Shown: positions 16,842-25,480, counted from the first letter of the stretch. The stretch: 39,004 nt of DNA from Pseudomonadota bacterium (GCA_005777805.1 SXLG01000090.1:1-39004); one strand, 5' to 3'. Numbers and translations: made by a program. Notes: generated by a model from the letters alone, not told the origin.

Positions 16842-17043
16842 GCCGGCCCGGCGCCCACCGGGCAGCGGTCCCCCGAGCACGGCGCGTGCGAGTCGGGACC
16901 CGACACGAACAGCCGCGTCGGCCCTGACGTTCGCTTCCCGGACCGCGCCGAGCCGGGGCGCGACGCACGGCCGTGGAAACCAAGGGCTTGCGCGAGGCTA
17001 GGCGCTGTGGGATGACCTTCGACAGACCTCTGGAGCACTCGGG

Positions 17044-17229
17044 ATGATGACGTCCGCACAGAACGCCCGCCTCGCCCATCCGGGCGAGATGAGTCGCGTC
17101 CAGTCGCACGCCATCTGTCCGGTGGCCGCGTCGGTCGTCCGAGTTCGAATTCGGGCGACCTGGAAGACGCGCAAGTGCAACCGGGACACGACGCCCGGTG
17201 GCCTCGACGGAGGGAATCTCCAGAGCTGA
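17044..17229 (+). CDS. Possible small protein (61 aa) or small-RNA unit, unrecognised
   Basis: This region is otherwise empty for about 520 bp. A 61-codon frame starts at ATG with GGAG 8 nt upstream, the same arrangement as the HTH gene downstream. It ends 42 nt before a near-perfect Rho-independent terminator (17271-17302). The predicted product is basic, with no signal peptide, membrane segment or motif I recognise. Strong terminators are scarce in this window, so a dedicated short transcript probably ends here. It could encode this small protein, act as a non-coding RNA, or be the leader of the downstream HTH gene with the terminator as attenuator. Confidence 0.35.
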   Translation: MMTSAQNARLAHPGEMSRVQSHAICPVAASVVRVRIRATWKTRKCNRDTTPGGLDGGNLQS

Positions 17230-17270
17230 AGCGAAGCAGAACTGGAACGATCCCTCGGGAGATCGAGAAG

Positions 17271-17302
17271 AGGCCACCGGGAAAAACCCGGTGGCCTTTT
17301 TT
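17271..17302 (+). terminator. Rho-independent terminator
   Basis: Perfect 11-bp stem, AGGCCACCGGG and CCCGGTGGCCT, with an AAAAA loop, directly followed by a run of six T. It is the best intrinsic terminator in the window. No recognised gene lies immediately upstream, only the 61-codon frame, so it defines a short orphan transcript or a leader attenuator for the HTH gene that starts 63 nt later. Confidence 0.92.
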
Positions 17303-17364
17303 CATTTCTTCAGGGTTCAAGGAGCCCGGCACCGAAGGTGCCCTGGCAGATTGGAGACTCGACC

Positions 17365-17604
17365 ATGCCGAACATCGACCCCAACGTCTTCACCCGGAGG
17401 ATCCGCGAGATCGTCCAGGACGAGCCGAAGGCTTTCGCCTACGACCTCGGCCTGAGCCTCTCGGCGGTCTACAACTACCTGAACGGGCGCGTCCCGACCG
17501 TGGACGTCCTGTTCCGTATCGCTCGTTACACCGGGCAGCCGATGGAGTGGTTCCTCCTCGACGCCGAGGTGCCGGCGGGCGAGCCGGTGCGCGCCGCGGC
17601 CTGA
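17365..17604 (+). CDS. Small XRE/Cro-type helix-turn-helix protein
   Basis: A 79-residue protein. Residues about 10-60 form a lambda-repressor-like helix-turn-helix: FAYDLGLSLSAVYNYLNGR gives the positioning and recognition helices, and VDVLFRIARYTGQPMEWFL is the following helix pair typical of XRE proteins. The ATG at 17365 has GGAG 8 nt upstream; an earlier in-frame start has no such site and lies before the conserved fold. It probably binds DNA as a dimer. No toxin gene is adjacent, so I would not call it an antitoxin. It may respond to, or control, the short transcript ended by the terminator just upstream. Confidence 0.75.
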   Translation: MPNIDPNVFTRRIREIVQDEPKAFAYDLGLSLSAVYNYLNGRVPTVDVLFRIARYTGQPMEWFLLDAEVPAGEPVRAAA

Positions 17605-17660
17605 TCCCCGAGGTCCCGATGCGTCGCACCAGTTCCGCCAGGTGGTTCCGGGGCGGGCCG

Positions 17661-17691
17661 GGTGAGAGGGGTTCTGAGTTCCCCTCTTGCC
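17661..17691. terminator. Candidate bidirectional stem-loop between convergent genes
   Basis: Core arms AGAGGGG (17665-17671) and CCCCTCT (17681-17687) pair perfectly; G-T pairs and two further G-C pairs extend the stem to 11 bp around a 9-nt loop. It lies between the convergent HTH and C69 genes, where a two-way terminator is expected. There is no clear T-tract on either side, so efficiency is uncertain. Confidence 0.42.
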
Positions 17692-17787
17692 GGCGCCGCC
17701 CCGGGACCGGCAGCGTCCGTGCACCCCAGCGCCAGCAAGCCGGCAGACATCACCTTGGTCGAGCCCACGCCCGTCGCCTCGGTCGAG

Positions 17788-19080
17788 TCAGAGCCGGTCG
17801 AGTTCTGCCAGCGTCGAGCGCGCCACCCGGCCGGCGTCGGCCGCCAGCTCGCCCGCGAGCCGGAACGCTGATCCCTCCGTCAATCCATCGGTCAAGGCGG
17901 CGGCGACGCGGGTGTCGATCTGCTCTTGCAACGGATCGAATGCGGCGCGGATGGGGTCGATCCGCTCGGCTGCGGCATCGACATGGGTGCCGAGGCGCTC
18001 GAAGACCCACCACAGCGAGTCGCCGGGCTCCACCGTGCCCGCGCTCAGCTCCTCGGGCAGCGCCGGACCGACGAAGGCCGGCAGGAAGACCGAAGCGCAG
18101 GGTCGGCCGAACGCGACCCAGGCCAGCCGCGGCCCTGCGGCCTCCCGCTCGAGTTCTGCGATCATGCCCGCCGTGGTGCGGCTCAGGCCCTGGTGCATGC
18201 AAATCGTGTAGTACTGATCGTCCTCGTGTGATGCGGCGGGCACGAAGCGTTCGCCGTGGCCGTCGTGATCGCGCAAGAGCCGACGCATTGAGCGCGGTTC
18301 GTGGCTGCCACGACCGGCCGCAAGCAACGCCCGCGAGCAACGCAGCCGGCCTGCGGCCAGTGCCGGCGTGATCGTGGTCGAGTCGCGGTAGGCAGCCTCG
18401 AAATCAAAAGGTTCACGTACTTCACCAGGCAGGTCACGGGCGTGGGCGATGGCATCGTGCGAGAGGCGATCCCAGTCAGCGCCGATCGTGACTTGATTGG
18501 AGATCGAATCGACCGCGTGACCGCGCCGGGCAGCCCAGCGTCTACCCGCGGCCTCGAGGATCCAGACCTCGCCGGGGTCGGCGATCAGGAAGGAGCTGTT
18601 GTACGCGAAGGGAAACTCGCGCCAGCCCGAACCGCCCTGTCCCCACGTCTCGATCAACTCGATGATCGCCGCGCAGGCCGCCTGGGCCGTGGCGCCGCGT
18701 TCGAGGCCGAGCCGGACGAGATCCATTCCGAGCAAGCCCGAGTGCGCAGGAGCCTCGTGGGTGAAGATCGTCTCGTTGCCGATCGCGACGCCGTGCTCGT
18801 TCAGCCCGTGCTCGAAGCCCCAGAGCCAAACGGGACTCGACCCGAGCACGCGGTGGGTCTCGCGGACCTGCGGGACGTCGAGGTACTGGCAGCGCAGCCG
18901 TGCTGCGGCGGCGTGAACGGCGCGTTCCACCGCAACCAGTGGCTGACATTCGCCGGGCGGACGATCGCTGTTCTTGGCAAAGACGGTATGCCCGCGACGT
19001 GCGGCGGGAGCCTGCACTACAAGCGTGTCGCAGCTCGCGAGCGCCGGGGCGCACAGGTGTCGGGACGAGCCGAGCCGCAT
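17788..19080 (-). CDS. C69-family (secernin/dipeptidase-like) Ntn hydrolase
   Basis: A 430-residue protein with the N-terminal signature of peptidase family C69: CDTLVV, then GHTVFAKNSDRPPGECQPL. The cysteine at residue 17 would become the N-terminal nucleophile after removal of a 16-residue leader. Further conserved parts are GFEHGLNEHGVAIGNETIF, FLIADPGEVWILEAAGRRW and SISNQVTIG. Family members are dipeptidases or related amidohydrolases; bacterial secernin-like members are mostly uncharacterised. The ATG at 19080 is the nearest start before the conserved motif; the longer frame upstream is unlike the family. It follows the YiaG-like gene by about 73 bp on the same strand, and may be co-transcribed with it despite a hairpin between them. 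Confidence 0.83.
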   Translation of the reverse strand: MRLGSSRHLCAPALASCDTLVVQAPAARRGHTVFAKNSDRPPGECQPLVAVERAVHAAAARLRCQYLDVPQVRETHRVLGSSPVWLWGFEHGLNEHGVAIGNETIFTHEAPAHSGLLGMDLVRLGLERGATAQAACAAIIELIETWGQGGSGWREFPFAYNSSFLIADPGEVWILEAAGRRWAARRGHAVDSISNQVTIGADWDRLSHDAIAHARDLPGEVREPFDFEAAYRDSTTITPALAAGRLRCSRALLAAGRGSHEPRSMRRLLRDHDGHGERFVPAASHEDDQYYTICMHQGLSRTTAGMIAELEREAAGPRLAWVAFGRPCASVFLPAFVGPALPEELSAGTVEPGDSLWWVFERLGTHVDAAAERIDPIRAAFDPLQEQIDTRVAAALTDGLTEGSAFRLAGELAADAGRVARSTLAELDRL

Positions 19081-19101
19081 CGTGTCCCGAGCCGTAGCGA
19101 A

Positions 19102-19129
19102 GGGGCTCCCGTCACGCGACGAGAGCCCC
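19102..19129 (-). terminator. Stem-loop between HTH gene and C69 gene
   Basis: Arms GGGGCTC and GAGCCCC form a 7-bp stem with a 14-nt loop, downstream of the YiaG-like gene and upstream of the C69 start. In the direction of transcription it is followed by only a short TT. It could be a weak terminator or mRNA-stabilising structure that sets different expression levels for the two genes. Confidence 0.4.
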
Positions 19130-19153
19130 CTGCCGTTGGAACGAAGGAAAAAA

Positions 19154-19420
19154 TCAGGCGTGCTGCGGCGAGCTGTAGTGCGAGAGCTCGTCGATCGAAT
19201 GGCTGCTCTCAACCTCGACCGGACGGCTGCCCGATCGGCGAGTCGAGAGGGATTCGATCGCGCGGCGCGCGAGCTTGCTCGGCTTGGCGTGACCGTTCTC
19301 CCAGCGGTTCACCGTCGAGAAGGTCACGGCCACCGCGTGGGCGAACTCTTCCTGGGTCAGGCCCAGGCTCTTGCGAAACTCCTTGATCTCACTGCCAGAC
19401 ATCTCTTCGGGCATCATCAT
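19154..19420 (-). CDS. YiaG-like helix-turn-helix transcriptional regulator
   Basis: An 88-residue protein with a helix-turn-helix at about residues 8-58: EIKEFRKSLGLTQEEFAHAV, then STVNRWENGHAKPSKLARRA. This is the YiaG/MqsA-C-terminal type of fold. The C-terminal 25 residues are Ser/Glu/His-rich and probably disordered. Several ATG codons cluster at the start; the one at 19420 is best spaced (about 6 nt) from a GAGGGA sequence. Homologues can be antitoxins, but there is no toxin-sized gene beside it. The next gene downstream on the same strand is the C69 hydrolase. Confidence 0.75.
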   Translation of the reverse strand: MMMPEEMSGSEIKEFRKSLGLTQEEFAHAVAVTFSTVNRWENGHAKPSKLARRAIESLSTRRSGSRPVEVESSHSIDELSHYSSPQHA

Positions 19421-19773
19421 TTCCATTCCCTCATCGTCACGTACGTCTACCGACCACTCCACAGCCCAACCGCGCCACTCGACGCACGGACGGACTTCGT
19501 CCGGGGCCATTCTCGTTCGGAGCCCGCTCCCGGGCGGGATCCGGGGCCGCCGAACGACCCGCAGCAGCTCTTTCGCAAGGACGGTGCCAGCGCAGAGGCT
19601 CACCAAAAGCGGCCGGATTTGCAGGCGCACGAGCATTCGGGATGCGGCCTGCGTTACGTCCTCGACGCTCGGTGATGGTGACGCGACGCCCGGCGATCGG
19701 ATCGGTCCGGTCGGCCGCCTCGGTGTGACGGCGGGCGTGGGCACGCCCCGGCTTCTGTTAGACGTCCCCCGAG
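19421..19773. other. Divergent intergenic region with two inverted repeats
   Basis: About 350 bp separate the YiaG-like gene from mrp, which point away from each other. I see no supported gene here. Two inverted repeats stand out. CGGACG/CGTCCG (19487-19503, 5-nt spacer) lies about 65 bp before the HTH gene. GGGCGTG/CACGCCC (19733-19748, 2-nt spacer) lies about 25 bp before the mrp start and has the size of a dimer-bound operator. Promoter boxes are not obvious. Confidence 0.45.
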
Positions 19774-20847
19774 ATGCCGACCCTCGACGAAGTTCGCGAA
19801 GCCCTCCGCCAGGTGAAGTTCCCGGGATTCTCGAGGGACATCGTGTCCTTTGGCGTGGTCCAGGACATCACTCTGAGCGCTGACCGGATCCGCCTCGTCC
19901 TGGCCCCCCCCGCGGGCACGCCCGACCTGATCGCGCGCCTTCGGCCCGAGATCGAGGAACGGATCAGCGCTCTCGCGGGCCGCCTGCCGCTCGAGATCGT
20001 CGAGGTGGCGCCGCCCGCAACCAAGGCGCAGGGCCGCGCGACGGACCCTCCGCATGGCCATGGCGACACGCGCATCGCCGGGGTGCGCGCGATCCTCGCC
20101 GTCGCCGGCGGCAAGGGCGGCGTCGGCAAATCGACCGTCGCCACCAACCTGGCGCTTGCACTGGCGGCCGAAGGCCTGCGCACGGGCCTGCTCGACGCCG
20201 ACGTCTACGGGCCCAGCACCACGCTCTTACTCGGAGTCGAGGGCGCCCACACCCGCGTCACTCCAGAGAAGCGCATCGTGCCACTGGTCGCACATGGAAT
20301 ACCGATGGTGTCGATGGGGCTCTTCGTCGAGCAGAAACAGGCGGTGATCTGGCGCGGCCCGATGGTCACCAAGCTGGTGCGCGAGTTTCTCCACAACGTG
20401 GAATGGGGCGAACTCGACGTACTGGTGCTCGACCTCCCGCCCGGTACTGGTGACGTCCAGCTCACGCTGGCGCAGCAGGTCTCGATGGACGGCGGACTGA
20501 TCGTCACCACCCCACAGGAGGTCGCGCTGGCGGACGTGCGCCGTGGCATGCGGATGTTCGAGCAGATGCACGTCCCGGTCCTCGGCGTGCTCGAGAACAT
20601 GAGCGGGTACGTCTGCCCGCATTGCAGTCACGAGACCCTGATCTTCGGGAGCGGCGGCGGCCAGCGCCTCGCGGCCGAACTCAGCCTGCCCTTCCTCGGC
20701 AGCATTCCGCTCCTTCCCGCCGTGGGCGCACGCGGCGATGAGGGCACCCCGATCGTCGCGAGCGAGCCGCAGAGTCCGGCGGCCCTGCGCTTCCGCGAGT
20801 TGGCTCGCGACCTGATGCGCAGCCTCGCCCTGGGCAGCGCCGCCTGA
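19774..20847 (+). CDS. apbC: Mrp/NBP35 family iron-sulfur cluster carrier ATPase (ApbC)
   Basis: A 357-residue protein with an N-terminal MIP18/DUF59-like domain (about 1-80) and a deviant-Walker P-loop ATPase domain. The P-loop is GGKGGVGKST (about 112-121), followed by DADVYGPSTTLLLG and LDLPPGTGDVQLTL. The CxxC cluster-binding motif is CPHC at about 281-284. This combination is the standard Mrp/ApbC layout: an ATP-dependent scaffold that binds a bridging [4Fe-4S] cluster and delivers it to apoproteins in the cytoplasm. The ribosome-binding site before the ATG is weak (CCCGAG). It converges with aroC, with 72 bp between their ends. Confidence 0.94.
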   Translation: MPTLDEVREALRQVKFPGFSRDIVSFGVVQDITLSADRIRLVLAPPAGTPDLIARLRPEIEERISALAGRLPLEIVEVAPPATKAQGRATDPPHGHGDTRIAGVRAILAVAGGKGGVGKSTVATNLALALAAEGLRTGLLDADVYGPSTTLLLGVEGAHTRVTPEKRIVPLVAHGIPMVSMGLFVEQKQAVIWRGPMVTKLVREFLHNVEWGELDVLVLDLPPGTGDVQLTLAQQVSMDGGLIVTTPQEVALADVRRGMRMFEQMHVPVLGVLENMSGYVCPHCSHETLIFGSGGGQRLAAELSLPFLGSIPLLPAVGARGDEGTPIVASEPQSPAALRFRELARDLMRSLALGSAA

Positions 20848-20919
20848 AGCGAGCCGCTGCGGTTCGAGGGTGTGGCCAGGGGCCAGGCGCCAACGCGAGG
20901 GCGCGCCCGACGGCGCCGG

Positions 20920-21996
20920 TCAAGCAATGGCGCGTTGTCGCAGCAGATGGTCGCAGAGGACCAGCGCGACCATCGCCTCGACCATCGGCACGGCGCGCGG
21001 CAACACGCAGGGGTCGTGCCGGCCCTTGCCTTCGATGATCGCCGGCTCGTTCGCCGTCGAGACAGAATCTTGCGCCTTGCGGATCGTCGCCGTCGGCTTG
21101 AACGCCGCCCGCACCAGAACATCCTCGCCGTTGCTGATTCCGCCCTGGATGCCCCCCGAGCGATTACCGCGGGTGCGCACGCGCCCGTCCCGGATCTCGA
21201 AGGGGTCGTTGTGCTCGGATCCGCGCAGCCAGGTGCCCGCGAAGCCCGAACCGATCTCGACGCCCTTGCAGGCCGGGAGCGAGAGCAGCGCGCGACCGAG
21301 GTCGGCGTCGAGCTTGTCAAACACGGGTTCACCAAGGCCCACCGGGACGCCACGCGCGACGCAGCCGACGACACCGCCAAGCGAGTCCCCATCGTCACGC
21401 GCTGCCTCGATTCGGGCCACCATCCGTGCCGCCGCAGCCGGGTCCGGACACCGCGTCGGCGTGGCCTCGACCCCCGTCCGGGAGACCGTGGCCGGATCGA
21501 CGACCGCCTCGATGTCGTGCACCCGGCTGACCCACGCGACGATCTCCACCGCGGCGAGCTCGGCCAGTACCTTGCGCGCGACCGCCCCGGCCGCGACGCG
21601 GCCCACGGTCTCGCGGGCACTGGCCCGGCCACCTCCCTGCCACGCCCGGATTCCATACTTTTCCTGGTAGGTATAATCGGCGTGCGACGGGCGATAGACA
21701 TCGCGCATCGCTTCGTAGGCGGCCGCGCGGGCGTCTTCGTTGCGGACGAGGATGGCGATCGGCGTGCCGAGCGTCCGCCCTTCGTGCAGCCCCGAGAGAA
21801 TCTCGGCGCGGTCCGCCTCCTGGCGGGGCGTCACCAGCACGCTCTGGCCCGGCCGGCGTCGGTCGAGCTCCTGCTGGATCTCCTCGAGCGAAAGCGGCAC
21901 ACGCGGCGGGCAGCCGTCGATCACCACACCCACGCCACCGCCGTGGGATTCGCCAAAAGTCGAGATCCTGAAGAGATGGCCGAAGCTCGAACCCAC
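20920..21996 (-). CDS. aroC: Chorismate synthase
   Basis: A 358-residue enzyme for the last shikimate-pathway step, 5-enolpyruvylshikimate-3-phosphate to chorismate, using reduced FMN. Signatures are [15 protein letters not shown] (N-terminal), [13 protein letters not shown] then [20 protein letters not shown], and the FMN/phosphate-binding [16 protein letters not shown] and [17 protein letters not shown]. The usual RD before the GGGR motif is RA here. The start is GTG at 21996, immediately before the conserved [10 protein letters not shown]; an ATG ten codons upstream is less consistent with the family. It lies downstream of the DUF1329 gene but behind a stem-loop, so it is probably a separate unit. 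Its product feeds the PabB/PabC enzymes encoded near the other end of the window. Confidence 0.96.
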   Translation of the reverse strand: MGSSFGHLFRISTFGESHGGGVGVVIDGCPPRVPLSLEEIQQELDRRRPGQSVLVTPRQEADRAEILSGLHEGRTLGTPIAILVRNEDARAAAYEAMRDVYRPSHADYTYQEKYGIRAWQGGGRASARETVGRVAAGAVARKVLAELAAVEIVAWVSRVHDIEAVVDPATVSRTGVEATPTRCPDPAAAARMVARIEAARDDGDSLGGVVGCVARGVPVGLGEPVFDKLDADLGRALLSLPACKGVEIGSGFAGTWLRGSEHNDPFEIRDGRVRTRGNRSGGIQGGISNGEDVLVRAAFKPTATIRKAQDSVSTANEPAIIEGKGRHDPCVLPRAVPMVEAMVALVLCDHLLRQRAIA

Positions 21997-22030
21997 GCTA
22001 CCGTCCCTGCCCTGCAAATCGTGCAAACGA

Positions 22031-22066
22031 AGAGGCCCGGACCGCCGACAGGCAGCCCGGGCCTCT
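22031..22066 (-). terminator. Stem-loop terminator after the envelope operon
   Basis: Perfect 10-bp arms AGAGGCCCGG and CCGGGCCTCT with a 16-nt loop, 35 nt after the DUF1329 stop and before aroC. In the minus direction the stem is followed by TCGTTTGC, a weak T-tract. It plausibly ends the 22-33 kb operon. Confidence 0.6.
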
Positions 22067-22101
22067 GACCGTCGGCGAGGCCCCGCCCCGCCGATCTGGC
22101 C

Positions 22102-23397
22102 TCAGTCCGAGAGCCGCGACAGCGCCCGCAGCGAGAAGTGCTTGGGATCGAAGTCGCGTTCGATGAACTGCCCCTGGTAGCGGCCACCCAGGGCCGCACG
22201 GTCCGTCTTGTCGTTGACGCCCATCACCATGTTGGGTGTCGTCGCGCCGAACGAGCCGTCGTCGCTCTTCGACCAGTGGTAGGAGCACATCGCGGTGTAG
22301 AAGTACTCACCCGCCCGGTTGTGCACCTGTTTCCAGTAGATGCGGTTCATCTCCTTGTCGACGTACATGATCACCTTGCCGAAGTTGTAGTAGGGATCCG
22401 TCGACTCACCCTCGAGCACCCACGCCGGACGCTCGACCAGGACCAGGTTCTCCGTGATCTGCCACGGCGCGCCCTCGTTGCCCGGTGTCTCGTAGCCACC
22501 CTTCAAGTACGGGATATTGACTTCGTAGCGGCTGTCGCCAGCCTTGGCCTGCTTGAGCGCGTAGGGCCCGACAATCGGTGCCAGCACCTTCTGCTCGCCG
22601 ACCAGTTTCCATTTGTAGTACTCGGGCTTGCCCGCGTAGCAGTTGAGGTCGTCAGAGAAGATGTCGAGACCGGCGATGGGATCCGAGCGCGTCGCCGCGT
22701 TGACCCGGCGCGCGCGGCGCATCTGCGGCAGATAGGCCCAGATGTTGTCCTGCGAGGTCCAGTCGTTGATCGACTGGCCGAGGATGTTCACACCCTCGGC
22801 GTCGGCCGGCTCCATGGCGTGCGACATCGAGGTGCCGCGAAGGTTCTCCGGGTTCTCGTCCGACTTCTTCGTCCGGCCGAGATAAGAGTTGGTGTGGAGC
22901 CACATCTTGATGCGGCGGAACTCGCCGTTGCGGTCGATGCCGTTCAACGTGAACGTGGCACCCTGGCCCTCGCCGATCTGGTTGGCGAGGTAGAAGTTCC
23001 ACGCCACCTTGCAGGCCGCGAGCGGATCCTTCGGATCGATACGCGGGAAGGCCTGGCCGAAGACGTTGTCCGGCATCTCACCGGATTCCTTCAGCTTGAG
23101 GCCGCAGGTCTCGACATCGAGGTCGTACTTGCCCTCGTTGGCCTCCGAGGCCGCCCAGTACGCCTGGGTGAAGTTCTCACGGAATTTCTGCGCGTCGGTG
23201 GGCACCACCGTGAAGGTGTAATCGCCCGCCTGGATGCGCTTCAGCACCGGCTCGGGCAGCAGGCCTTCGGCCTTCTGCCAGTTGTCCTTACCGAGTTTCC
23301 AGGATCCCCCGGGAGCATCTGCCGCTCCCGCCATGGGTGCCGCAGAGATCGCGGCCGCTGTCACCAGGACCCCAAGGGTCGTCAACCGAATGTTCAC
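22102..23397 (-). CDS. DUF1329 periplasmic/outer-membrane-associated protein
   Basis: A 431-residue secreted protein with an N-terminal signal peptide, predicted cleavage near APMAGA-ADAPGG (about residue 25). The body matches DUF1329: WQKAEGLLPEPVLKRIQAGD, several Tyr/Trp-rich strands, and a C-terminal RDFDPKHFSLRALSRLSD. The fold is thought to resemble LolB/LolA-type lipoprotein carriers, fitting a role in moving hydrophobic molecules through the periplasm. DUF1329 genes commonly accompany a DUF1302 outer-membrane protein, which is also in this operon. The start is GTG with GGAGG 7 nt upstream. It is the last gene of the eight-gene run, 51 bp after the DUF4340 gene. Confidence 0.92.
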   Translation of the reverse strand: MNIRLTTLGVLVTAAAISAAPMAGAADAPGGSWKLGKDNWQKAEGLLPEPVLKRIQAGDYTFTVVPTDAQKFRENFTQAYWAASEANEGKYDLDVETCGLKLKESGEMPDNVFGQAFPRIDPKDPLAACKVAWNFYLANQIGEGQGATFTLNGIDRNGEFRRIKMWLHTNSYLGRTKKSDENPENLRGTSMSHAMEPADAEGVNILGQSINDWTSQDNIWAYLPQMRRARRVNAATRSDPIAGLDIFSDDLNCYAGKPEYYKWKLVGEQKVLAPIVGPYALKQAKAGDSRYEVNIPYLKGGYETPGNEGAPWQITENLVLVERPAWVLEGESTDPYYNFGKVIMYVDKEMNRIYWKQVHNRAGEYFYTAMCSYHWSKSDDGSFGATTPNMVMGVNDKTDRAALGGRYQGQFIERDFDPKHFSLRALSRLSD

Positions 23398-23448
23398 TAA
23401 TTTGCCTCCGCAGGTTGATTGCTCGCGACGCCCACCCGAACCACTTCT

Positions 23449-24015
23449 TCACTCGGACGCCTTCGCCGACCCACCCTTTGCCATGGCCGCGAGAGTTTCG
23501 ACCTCGATACGGAGCGCGGCCCCGACGAGGTCCACTTCACCGCCCGGCAATACCTGAACGTAAAATGCGGTCAATGGGGGGTTGCTCGCCCCGAGCAGGA
23601 TCTCGACGGCCGGCTCGCCCTCGACCCGGACTCTCCCCCGGGGTGGAGCGAGCCCGAACTCGGTCCGATCGGCCTCCGGCCCGGCGATCCGGGCCAAAAC
23701 CCGCGCCTCGCGCAGACCGCGCGCGAAGTCCGCACCGCGACTCTCCGGGATCGGCGAGCGGGTCCCGCCCTCGACCAGGACCCAGCCGGCCCTGGTCTGT
23801 TCGATTGCGAAGGTCTTGTCGCGCCACTGGATCCCAAGGTGTGGCTCCGGCGGCAGCCCCTCGGGCAGGAGCGGCCGGCCCTCGCGCTCGGGCGGAGCCT
23901 CGAGTCGGGGCAGGACATCGATCAGCACCACCCCGCCGAGCGCCACCACCAGCAGGGCCAGTGCGAGGAGCCGCGGCGCGGCCACGCGCAGGGGCCGCTC
24001 GGCCGCCTCGGGCAT
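23449..24015 (-). CDS. Short DUF4340-type membrane-anchored protein
   Basis: A 188-residue protein with one N-terminal membrane helix (LLALALLVVALGGVVLIDVL, about 14-33) and a periplasmic domain. Segments such as FAIEQTRAGWVLVEG, FARGLREARVLARI and EFGLAPPRGRVRVEG match the DUF4340 repeat, which normally occurs twice or more in proteins of 300-500 residues. This one keeps only about one unit. DUF4340 genes usually follow GldG-like genes in ABC operons, as here, with a 70-bp gap. The ATG is supported by GGAGGGG about 9 nt upstream; the open frame before it is not conserved in character. Function is unknown, probably a partner of the GldG-like subunit. Confidence 0.75.
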   Translation of the reverse strand: MPEAAERPLRVAAPRLLALALLVVALGGVVLIDVLPRLEAPPEREGRPLLPEGLPPEPHLGIQWRDKTFAIEQTRAGWVLVEGGTRSPIPESRGADFARGLREARVLARIAGPEADRTEFGLAPPRGRVRVEGEPAVEILLGASNPPLTAFYVQVLPGGEVDLVGAALRIEVETLAAMAKGGSAKASE

Positions 24016-24085
24016 CAGGACCTGCCCCTCCGAACCCGGCGCTCCGAGATGCTGGCACAGCCCAGCCGGCGGACGCTTCTCGGCA

Positions 24086-25480
24086 TCAGAACCCGCCTCT
24101 CTTGGCCCGGCGCCAGCCGACGAGGACACCGGTGGCGAGGACGACGCCCGGGAGGAGAACCACGGATAACCAGAAGAGCACGCTGCCCTGTGCTGCGGTG
24201 AGGTGGATCGGAGCAAAGGTGGAGGTCACCGCCTGAGGCAACTCGCGAACCCCGATCAGAGCTTCGGCCCGGGCCGCGAGATGGGCCAGGTTCAAGAAGA
24301 AGTCGGTATTCCCGAGCTGTGCCGCGTAGAGATTGGTGGCGAAATCGAGGTCGCCGACCACGATCAGGGAGCCCGCCCCGCGATCGGCCCGCACCGCCGC
24401 GCCGAGCCGGGCGATGGCCGCGATCGGGACCGGGCCGCGCAGATCGCTGCCCTCCTGAAAGTTCGGGCGCTCGCCACGCGGCACCGAGCGTGGACCCGCC
24501 GCCCGAGCCCACGTGTCCGGCCCGGTGAAGGCCAGCGGTGCTGCCTCGACCCCGGCCATCTCCGCCGGCCCGACCCCCACCGATTGTGCCACCGGCAGCA
24601 CCGCCGGGGGCGCGCCGACATAGGGCATCACCTGCTCGTTGAAGAGGGCCACCTGAGGCGCGAACGCGTCGGCGAAGAAGAGCCGGTTGCGCTCATCCAC
24701 CACGAGATCATTACCGGGCACGATGCCGTAGCGCCGGACCAGCTCCTGCACGCTCGAGGGGGCGTCGGCCTCGAGCAGGAGCAGAGCCCCCCCGCCCGCG
24801 GCGAGGAACCGCTCGAGCCCGTCGATTTCCGAAGGCGCCCATTCGCTCCTGGGCCCGGCCACAACGACCAGCGCCGTGCCCTCGGGGACACCACCGCGCA
24901 GGTCGACGCTGCGGTCGACGAAATAGTTCTCGGCCTCGAGCCGCCGCGCCACCGTGCCCAGCGCCAACCGTTCGTCCTTGCCGAAGGGATCGCTCTCGCC
25001 ATGGCCCACGGCGAAGACGGCGCGCCGCTCTGTGCCCTCGACCAGACGGATCAGTTCGGTGGTGAAGCCCTCCTCATCGAACTGCCGCACCACGATCGCG
25101 CGCTCGGCACCGGCGGCCTCGAGCACCGCCGAACCGTAGGCGGAGACGCCGTAGCGGCTGGCGAGCAGCGGACTGCGATCGAGATCCTCCATCTGGAAGG
25201 AGATGTGGGGCGACTTCTCCTGGAAGCGCTCGAGCATCTCCTTGATCTCGCGGATACGTCCCTGCTCGCGGCTCGAGTAGAAGACGGTCACCTCGACGTC
25301 CCGGTCGAGTCGACCGGCCGCGCGGCTGGCCTGGGCCGAGAGCGTGTGCTCCCTGGTCGGCGTCAGATCCCAGCGAATATTGTGCGTGAAGAGCACCGCG
25401 AGCCCGAGCAGGATCGCCAACCCGAGCAGGCCCAGCTCGAGCGCCAGCGCGGCAAGATGCCAGCGGCCCCGGCGCAGCAT
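24086..25480 (-). CDS. GldG-like ABC transporter auxiliary protein
   Basis: A 464-residue protein with a helix at about 12-34, a large extracytoplasmic region and a C-terminal helix (VLFWLSVVLLPGVVLATGVL, about 434-453). The N-terminal part, IRWDLTPTREHTLSAQ, then DVEVTVFYSSREQGRIREIK, is typical of the uncharacterised ABC component related to GldG of gliding motility. The middle contains a Rossmann/GATase-like stretch, ALVVVAGPRSEWAPSEIDGL, characteristic of the family. The start ATG overlaps the permease stop by one base (TGATG), showing close coupling. It probably works with the ATPase and permease upstream. Such systems outside Bacteroidetes are not tied to gliding, and the substrate is unknown. 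Confidence 0.86.
   Translation of the reverse strand: MLRRGRWHLAALALELGLLGLAILLGLAVLFTHNIRWDLTPTREHTLSAQASRAAGRLDRDVEVTVFYSSREQGRIREIKEMLERFQEKSPHISFQMEDLDRSPLLASRYGVSAYGSAVLEAAGAERAIVVRQFDEEGFTTELIRLVEGTERRAVFAVGHGESDPFGKDERLALGTVARRLEAENYFVDRSVDLRGGVPEGTALVVVAGPRSEWAPSEIDGLERFLAAGGGALLLLEADAPSSVQELVRRYGIVPGNDLVVDERNRLFFADAFAPQVALFNEQVMPYVGAPPAVLPVAQSVGVGPAEMAGVEAAPLAFTGPDTWARAAGPRSVPRGERPNFQEGSDLRGPVPIAAIARLGAAVRADRGAGSLIVVGDLDFATNLYAAQLGNTDFFLNLAHLAARAEALIGVRELPQAVTSTFAPIHLTAAQGSVLFWLSVVLLPGVVLATGVLVGWRRAKRGGF

Noticed and set aside
17788-19212. 44-residue extension of the C69 protein
   Set aside because: C69 enzymes have the nucleophile near the N-terminus. The extension would bury it, and it has no conserved character.
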